A stretch of 9,276 nt of DNA from CAYLHB01 sp964383505 (GTDB lineage: Bacteria; Patescibacteriota; Minisyncoccia; Phycocordibacterales; UBA12088), in contig CAYLHB010000023.1 of assembly GCA_964383505.1 (NCBI GenBank), forward strand, positions 1 through 9,276, read 5' to 3'. Within the stretch, counting starts at the first letter, position 1. Every line of letters starts with the position of its first letter. Below are positions 4,950 through 9,276 of the stretch, one piece after another. Both the position numbers and the translations under genes were made by a program. Below the pieces are notes generated by a model that did not search any database, was not told the DNA's origin, and saw only the letters and a list, made by a program, of their open reading frames with translations.

Positions 4950-6716
4950 CTATTTTGTGAGCGGTACCACAAAAGGCCACACGCGGTCGGTCTCGATGTA
5001 CCAGGTGTGAATATTCGAGAATCGCTCGCTCGGGTCGGTGAGGGGCGGTAGGGAGACATTTCTCACCTCGCGGGGCACCATGTAGAGGTAGTAGGGTGTG
5101 TACAAGAAGAGCGCGGGCCGCTCGGTTGCCATGAGCGCGATGAGTTCGGTGTAGAGTGGGGCGCGTGCGTCATCATCCACTTCCTCGCGCGCACGCTCCA
5201 GGAGCTTATCAGCGGTGATGTTGGTGTACTGGGCGATGTTGAGGCCTGGGTCGGTACGCTGTGACGAGTGCCAGAATGGGTAGAGGTCGAGGCCGCGACC
5301 AATCACGGTCCCAAAGAGGAGCGTGTCAAACTTACGGGGCCGGATACTGTCTTGCGTGAGGTCGGCTGGCTCAAACACCTTCAACTCCACCTCCGCGCCC
5401 ATTTCGCGCCACGCGGCCACGATATGTTGTGCAGCCGCCTCAAGCTCCGGTGTGTTGGGTACGGAAAGTGAGAAGGAGAGGCGCACGGTTGCATCTTTTG
5501 TCTCTCGCACGTACACACCGTCCTTGCCGCGCTCCCACCCCTTTGCCTCAAGCATATCGCGGGCGGCGCCTATGCCAGTTTCCACCTGTGCTGATGACGT
5601 TGTGCTTGAGGCGTAGCGCGCACCCCAAAGTGCTGCACCCTTTGGCAGAGGGCCCGTGGTGATTTCTCCATGACCGTATAGTACCTCATTCACGATCTCA
5701 TCTCGCGGGAGTACGAGGTCGAGCGCGGCACGTACCTCGGGGCGCAGGAATATGTCGAGCCGATTGTGGTTGAGGTAGATACTGAAGAGGCGTAGGAGAG
5801 GTGTTTCGTAGAGAGTGTGTGTGGGGCCTTCGTACGTTGCCACACGCGCGGGATCCACCCCACCAAGCGCGATGGGTGCGCGTTTGGCGAGCGCCTCTTC
5901 TGCGAGCGTCTCGCTGCGAAAAAGCTGAATGTCGAGCGTTTTTATATATGGCTCTCCAAGCACGTAGTCGGGAAATGACTCGAGGACGTACGCGCTCGGT
6001 ATGCCTCCGCTGTCACGTTCCACGCGCGCCACTCGGTAGGGTCCGGCGCCCACTGGAGTGACGTTCCACTCGCTGAACTGGAACTCTTCGGGCGAGGCGC
6101 CCTCCCAAATGTGTTTGGGGAGAATACCGAGCGTTGTGTTTTCCAAAAACGATGCGTAGGGCTCGGCGAGCGTGAATGTAACGGTTGACGGGTTGGGGGT
6201 CTCTACAGCGACACCTTCCCACGCCGCAAATCGGGGGCTTTTTATGGTGGCGTTCTGTGCGCGTGCGATTGTAAAGGCAACATCCTCTGATGTGACGCGT
6301 GTGCCATCATGAAACTTTGCGCCTTCCTTGAGGGTAAACGTGTAGGAACGGTGGTCGTCGGAAATTGAAAAACCACTCGCGAGTTCCGGTTCAAGCCTTC
6401 CGTCGGGTCCCACGTGCATGAGGCCGGCGTACACGAGCGCGGTGAGGTCGCGGTCGGCGCTACTCACTGAAAGGAGTGGGTTTATGAAGCGGGGGAAGCC
6501 GATGATGGCTTCCGTGTAGACTCCGCCATCACGCGGCACCTCGGTGAGTGTTTGCGCGTTCACGCGCGCGAGGAGCACGAGCCCCGTCACGCTAAAGCAC
6601 ACAAACAGCACGACCGCCAGTACTCTCTCAAACGGTGAGAACGAGCGAATGGTCGCCGTGAGACCGGTGTCGCGCCCGAACGGGCGTTCTCCCGGGAAAT
6701 GGAAAGGTTGGTTCAC
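4950..6716 (-). CDS. Family 5 extracellular solute-binding protein (peptide/OppA type)
   Basis: Family 5 solute-binding proteins capture oligopeptides, nickel or related ligands outside the membrane and pass them to an ABC permease. The 588-residue protein has a short cytosolic start (1-31), one membrane segment at about 32-50 (LAVVLFVCFSVTGLVLLA), and the binding domain beyond. Family hallmarks are PRFINPLLSVSSADRDLTALVYAGL (75-99), the signature YTFTLKEGAKFHDGTRVTSEDVAFT (125-149), GPYRVARVE, and a C-terminal lobe with LYPFWHSSQ. There is no lipobox Cys at the expected site, so it is probably held by the uncleaved helix; cleavage after VNA54 is an alternative. No permease or ATPase lies next to it, so its transporter partner is unknown. 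The start is GTG at 6716, overlapping the secG stop as GTGA; this coupling decides the start. The ligand cannot be told. Confidence 0.88.
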   Translation of the reverse strand: MNQPFHFPGERPFGRDTGLTATIRSFSPFERVLAVVLFVCFSVTGLVLLARVNAQTLTEVPRDGGVYTEAIIGFPRFINPLLSVSSADRDLTALVYAGLMHVGPDGRLEPELASGFSISDDHRSYTFTLKEGAKFHDGTRVTSEDVAFTIARAQNATIKSPRFAAWEGVAVETPNPSTVTFTLAEPYASFLENTTLGILPKHIWEGASPEEFQFSEWNVTPVGAGPYRVARVERDSGGIPSAYVLESFPDYVLGEPYIKTLDIQLFRSETLAEEALAKRAPIALGGVDPARVATYEGPTHTLYETPLLRLFSIYLNHNRLDIFLRPEVRAALDLVLPRDEIVNEVLYGHGEITTGPLPKGAALWGARYASSTTSSAQVETGIGAARDMLEAKGWERGKDGVYVRETKDATVRLSFSLSVPNTPELEAAAQHIVAAWREMGAEVELKVFEPADLTQDSIRPRKFDTLLFGTVIGRGLDLYPFWHSSQRTDPGLNIAQYTNITADKLLERAREEVDDDARAPLYTELIALMATERPALFLYTPYYLYMVPREVRNVSLPPLTDPSERFSNIHTWYIETDRVWPFVVPLTK

Positions 6717-6943
6717 ACGAAAAGTGTGGCAAACGAAGAGAGTGCAAACAAGACTCCAAGCACCAAGGTTGCCCTGAAGAGCACTTTCTCCGCGCCGCGG
6801 CGCGTGTAGAACGTGGTACCCATATTGTCCGCGCCGAACGCACCGCCCACTGACGAGCCGCGCTGCTGGAGCAGTATCGCAGGAATGAGCGCCATCGAGA
6901 GCGCGAGCTGGACGTAGGGAAGAATTGTTGCCACAAACGCCAT
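6713..6943 (-). CDS. secG: Preprotein translocase subunit SecG
   Basis: SecG is the small accessory subunit of the SecYEG channel and aids SecA-driven export. The 76-residue protein has the family layout: membrane helix one (about 3-25), the conserved loop LLQQRGSSVGGAFGA (24-38), and membrane helix two (about 55-76). Bacterial homologues are mostly 70-110 residues, so this is a compact but complete form. ATG 6943 follows a good promoter whose start of transcription would be only about four bases upstream. An AGGG six bases before the ATG would then not be in the mRNA. The stop TGA overlaps the GTG of the downstream solute-binding protein. Confidence 0.93.
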   Translation of the reverse strand: MAFVATILPYVQLALSMALIPAILLQQRGSSVGGAFGADNMGTTFYTRRGAEKVLFRATLVLGVLFALSSFATLFV

Positions 6944-6956
6944 AGGTTACCCTATG
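6941..6956. repeat. Inverted repeat over the secG start
   Basis: CATAGG (6941-6946) and CCTATG (6951-6956) form a perfect six-base inverted repeat with a four-base spacer (TTAC). It covers the secG start codon and part of the -10. It could be an operator or, if the transcript starts further upstream, a hairpin hiding the ATG. Short repeats of this size also arise by chance. Confidence 0.4.
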
Positions 6957-6982
6957 CTACCTCACTTTCTTTCCTGTGGCAA
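6954..6982 (-). promoter_or_regulatory. Sigma-70 promoter of secG and the binding-protein gene
   Basis: On the minus strand TTGCCA (6982-6977), exactly 17 bases, then TAGCAT (6959-6954). Transcription would start near 6947, leaving a leader of about four bases before the secG ATG. Confidence 0.6.
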
Positions 6983-7003
6983 GAGAAACAGAAGCGGAAT
7001 GAG

Positions 7004-7032
7004 TTGACGTGTGCGAGGGACATTCATATAAT
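7004..7032 (+). promoter_or_regulatory. Strong sigma-70 promoter of groES-groEL
   Basis: TTGACG (7004-7009), 17 bases, then a perfect TATAAT (7027-7032). The match is five of six plus six of six at the ideal spacing. Transcription should start near 7039, giving about 27 bases of leader. No CIRCE (TTAGCACTC-N9-GAGTGCTAA) is present, so HrcA control through that site is not supported. Confidence 0.8.
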
Positions 7033-7058
7033 GTCCGAGCTTTAAGGGCTAACTGCAC

Positions 7059-7071
7059 ACTCATTATGAGT
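7059..7071. repeat. Palindrome centred on the groES start codon
   Basis: ACTCAT-T-ATGAGT is a perfect six-base inverted repeat around one base and includes the groES ATG (7066-7068). In RNA it could fold as a five-base-pair hairpin with a TTA loop, hiding the start. It is not a CIRCE because the arms are too close. A chance origin is possible. Confidence 0.4.
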
Positions 7072-7386
7072 ACAGAATCAAAAACGAAGGTAAACCTTCG
7101 TCCACTTGGCGACAAGGTGCTCGTACGCCCCCTCACCGACGAGGAGTTGGGCACGTCGACACCGTCAGGTATTATTATTCCGGAAACGGTCAACCGAGAC
7201 AAAGCGGACCGCGGCGAGGTTATTGCGGTCGGTCCGGGGCGATGGGATGAAGATGGCGAGAAGCGCATCCCCATGTCAGTCAAGGCGGGCGACAAGGTTA
7301 TCTTCTCGTGGGGCGACAAGCTCGAACTTGGTGGTACCGAGTACTACCTTGTCAATGAGTCGAACATAAGCGCGATCATCGACTAG
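7066..7386 (+). CDS. groES: Co-chaperonin GroES
   Basis: GroES is the heptameric lid of the GroEL folding chamber in the cytosol. The 106-residue protein has the family pattern: LRPLGDKVLVRPL at 11-23, the mobile loop ending in SGIIIPE at about 34-40 that contacts GroEL, RGEVIAVGPGRW at about 49-60, VKAGDKVIFSWGDKLELGGTEYYLV, and the end NESNISAIID. It is about ten residues longer than the usual 95-97, mostly from an N-terminal addition (MSTESKTKV). ATG 7066 is the natural start: the longer frame to 7009 would begin inside the -35 element. AAGG lies about 18 bases upstream, too far for a Shine-Dalgarno. groEL follows after 58 bases. Confidence 0.96.
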   Translation: MSTESKTKVNLRPLGDKVLVRPLTDEELGTSTPSGIIIPETVNRDKADRGEVIAVGPGRWDEDGEKRIPMSVKAGDKVIFSWGDKLELGGTEYYLVNESNISAIID

Positions 7387-7444
7387 CGGTGGCGTGTGTT
7401 TATTTTGAGACCACATTTACCAGCACGAGTAACATCATTCACGT

Positions 7445-9109
7445 ATGGCAAACAAGAAAGTTATCTACGACGAAGACGTGCGCAAGGCGCTCAAGCGTGG
7501 CGTCGATGCGGTCGGGAACGCGGTGCGCGTCACCATCGGTCCGCGCGGAAAGAACGTTGCGCTCGACAAGGGCTACGGAGGTCCCACGATTACCAATGAC
7601 GGTGTTTCAATCGCGAAAGAAATCACGCTCAAGGACAAGTTTGAAAACATGGGTGCGGAAATCGTGAAGGAGGTGGCGACCAAGACCAACGAGAAGGCGG
7701 GAGACGGCACCACAACGGCGGTGGTACTCACCCAGGCCATTATTTCCGAGGGCATGCGTCGCACTGCGCTTGGTGCGAACGCCATGAACGTGCGCCGTGG
7801 CATCGAAGAGGCGGCGAAGGATGCGGTCGACGAGCTCAAGAAGATCGCGAAGGCGGTGAAGGGGAACGAAGAGATACGGCAGGTGGCGACGATTTCCGCC
7901 GAGAGCGAAGACCTCGGCAAGGTCATTGCGGAAACCATTGAGAAGGTGGGCAAGGACGGTGTGGTGACCGTCGAGGAGAGCCAGAGCTTCGGCATTGAGA
8001 GCGAGGTCGTGGAGGGGCTTGAGTTCGACAAGGGCTACGTTTCTCCCTACATGATTACTAACCCCGACAGGATGGAGGCGGAGTACCGCGATGTGGCGAT
8101 TCTCGTAACCGATAAAAAGATTTCCGTTATCAAAGACATTCTTCCGCTCCTTGAGAAGCTTGTGCAGACGGGCAAGAAGGAGCTCGTCATCGTCGCAGAC
8201 GATGTAGACGGCGAGGCACTCGCGACGTTTGTGGTGAACAAGCTTCGCGGCGCATTCAGTGTGCTTGCGGTAAAAGCACCAGGCTACGGCGACCGCAAGA
8301 AGGAGATGCTCGTGGACATTGCGACCACGGTCGGTGGACAGGTGATAAGCGACGAGCTCGGTCGCAAGCTCGAGAATGCCGATGTCTCCATGCTCGGCAA
8401 GGCGAACCGAGTGGTTGCCACGAAAGATGCGACAATCATCGTGGGCGGAAAGGGTAAGAAAGAGGACATCGACGCACGTGTCGCCGCGCTCAAAAAGCAG
8501 GTGGAGAATACTGACAGCAAGTTTGACCGCGAGAAGCTTGAGGAGCGTATTGCAAAGCTCTCGGGCGGTGTGGCGGTCATCCGTGTAGGTGCCGCGACGG
8601 AGACCGAAATGAAGTACCTCAAGCTCAAGATTGAAGACGCGGTCAACGCGACGAAGGCGGCCATCGAGGAAGGTATTGTGCCCGGGGGCGGCGCAACGCT
8701 CGCGAAGGTCTCACACCTCCTCTCGGAGAAGCGTGCGAAGGGCGAAAAGGCTACTAAGCGCGGTGATGTAGAGTTTGAGACCGGCTACGAGATTCTTCTC
8801 TCGGCACTCAAAGCACCCCTCTACCGCATCGCGTGGAATGCGGGAAGGGAAGAGGACGCGGCGGTTATCGTGGAGAAGGTGGCAACCGCGAAAGCCGACG
8901 AGGGTTACGATGCCAAGAATGATGAGATGGTTGACATGTTTAAGGCCGGTATCCTCGACCCCGTGAAGGTGACGCGTATGGGTGTTCAAAATGCGGCGTC
9001 CGCGGCGGCGGTGCTCCTCACCACCGAAGCGGCTGTGGCGGAAGAGCCGGAAGAGAAGCCCGCACCCGCCCCAGGAGGTATGGGTGGCATGGGAGGAATG
9101 GACTATTAG
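7445..9109 (+). CDS. groEL: Chaperonin GroEL (Hsp60)
   Basis: GroEL forms the double seven-membered ring that folds proteins with ATP and GroES in the cytosol. The 554-residue protein aligns with E. coli GroEL without gaps over the first ~400 residues, so numbering matches: ITNDGVSIAKEI carries Asp52, AGDGTTTA carries Asp87, and IEDAVNATKAA carries the ATPase Asp398, followed by EEGIVPGGG. The equatorial, intermediate and apical domains are all present. The C-terminus ends in LLTTEAAVAEEPEEKPAP and the typical GGMGGMGGM repeat, closing with DY. No Shine-Dalgarno precedes ATG 7445; the 58-base gap from groES contains TTGAGA (7405-7410) but no convincing -10, so expression is probably from the groES promoter. 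No anomalies. Confidence 0.98.
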   Translation: MANKKVIYDEDVRKALKRGVDAVGNAVRVTIGPRGKNVALDKGYGGPTITNDGVSIAKEITLKDKFENMGAEIVKEVATKTNEKAGDGTTTAVVLTQAIISEGMRRTALGANAMNVRRGIEEAAKDAVDELKKIAKAVKGNEEIRQVATISAESEDLGKVIAETIEKVGKDGVVTVEESQSFGIESEVVEGLEFDKGYVSPYMITNPDRMEAEYRDVAILVTDKKISVIKDILPLLEKLVQTGKKELVIVADDVDGEALATFVVNKLRGAFSVLAVKAPGYGDRKKEMLVDIATTVGGQVISDELGRKLENADVSMLGKANRVVATKDATIIVGGKGKKEDIDARVAALKKQVENTDSKFDREKLEERIAKLSGGVAVIRVGAATETEMKYLKLKIEDAVNATKAAIEEGIVPGGGATLAKVSHLLSEKRAKGEKATKRGDVEFETGYEILLSALKAPLYRIAWNAGREEDAAVIVEKVATAKADEGYDAKNDEMVDMFKAGILDPVKVTRMGVQNAASAAAVLLTTEAAVAEEPEEKPAPAPGGMGGMGGMDY

Positions 9110-9134
9110 AAACGTGCGAAGCTTGAAATACGAA

Positions 9135-9164
9135 ACAATCGCCTCGGGAAACCGAGGCGATTGT
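9135..9164 (+). terminator. Perfect hairpin after groEL, no U-tract
   Basis: ACAATCGCCTCGG, loop GAAA, CCGAGGCGATTGT: a perfect 13-base-pair stem with a GNRA tetraloop, 25 bases after the groEL stop. The plus strand continues GGTGGTGGGG, so a normal U-tract is missing. On the minus strand it is followed by TTTCGTATTTC, mildly U-rich. It may end or protect the groESL mRNA, or end an unseen minus-strand transcript. Confidence 0.55.
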
Positions 9165-9276
9165 GGTGGTGGGGCAGAAACGCTCTCATGCCATATTATA
9201 GGTATTGAGCGCAAATGTTTTTGACAGGTACCCCTTTCTTTAAGACACCTCTTCTGAGACTTTCAGTGTAGTGCCG
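9165..9276. other. Right-edge intergenic sequence, no gene recognised
   Basis: No credible coding frame or RNA gene is seen. Two promoter-like fragments occur: a perfect TATAAT on the minus strand (9200-9195) without a good -35, and TTGACA on the plus strand (9221-9226) without a -10 at normal spacing. A gene starting past the window edge could use part of this. Confidence 0.4.

Noticed and set aside
7041..7076. CIRCE heat-shock operator before groES
   Set aside because: The arms (ACTC and GAGT) are only five bases apart and the rest of TTAGCACTC/GAGTGCTAA is missing.
7405..7435. Separate groEL promoter in the groES-groEL gap
   Set aside because: TTGAGA is followed by TAACAT only at 19 bases, a poor match; the upstream groES promoter is far stronger.
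8711..9214. 167-residue open frame on the minus strand over the groEL end
   Set aside because: It runs antisense through conserved groEL, its composition looks like a shadow of the coding strand, and it matches nothing I recognise.
9221..9249. Plus-strand promoter at the right edge (TTGACA)
   Set aside because: At 16-18 bases downstream there is only AGACAC/GACACC, and the nearest TAAGAC is 14 bases away.

Overview
The window is a compact chromosomal segment with essentially no spare DNA, moderately GC-rich by eye, and with no phage, IS, CRISPR or rRNA/tRNA genes. The best guess for the organism is a member of the Patescibacteria/CPR, Parcubacteria-like. This is inferred from the gene mix and style: very short intergenic gaps, no Shine-Dalgarno sequences, a bactofilin-like secreted membrane protein, helix-hairpin-helix DNA glycosylases without iron-sulfur clusters, and a membrane-anchored family 5 solute-binding protein. 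UGA acts as a normal stop (secG), which argues against the lineages that recode UGA as glycine. The taxonomic call is inference only.

Left part (1-935, minus strand): smpB is followed by ssrA (tmRNA), the two components of trans-translation. The tmRNA is complete to its CCA end at base 1 and encodes a long (23-codon) proteolysis tag ending in Phe-Ala repeats rather than the usual Leu-Ala-Ala. Divergent from smpB, a two-gene plus-strand unit runs from 984 to 3231: class I fructose-bisphosphate aldolase, then, after a single base, a secreted protein with bactofilin-like repeats and C-terminal membrane helices. The 48-bp smpB/fba gap holds two divergent extended -10 elements placed so that both mRNAs would be leaderless.

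Middle part (3232-4949): a 216-bp gap contains three hairpins and a U-tract terminator reading on the minus strand, a candidate small RNA. It is followed by a tandem pair of DNA glycosylases on the plus strand, an endonuclease III and a MutY-like enzyme, 2 bases apart. Both lack the C-terminal cysteines that bind a [4Fe-4S] cluster, and the MutY-like protein has Glu in place of the catalytic Asp. The pair suggests base-excision repair of oxidised or mismatched bases.

Right part (4950-9276): on the minus strand, secG (SecYEG translocon subunit) overlaps by GTGA a membrane-anchored family 5 (peptide/OppA-type) solute-binding protein, whose stop codon abuts the mutY stop. Divergent from secG is groES-groEL with a near-consensus sigma-70 promoter but no CIRCE element. 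A perfect 13-bp hairpin with a GAAA loop follows groEL, and the last 110 bases hold no recognisable gene.

Across the window, eight of nine starts lack a usable Shine-Dalgarno sequence and seven of nine coding genes end in TAG. The genes are housekeeping: protein quality control (tmRNA-SmpB, GroESL), secretion (SecG), glycolysis (Fba) and DNA repair. No defence or otherwise obviously new system is visible. The most notable signals are the tmRNA tag, the leaderless divergent promoters, the candidate small RNA and the cluster-less glycosylase pair.
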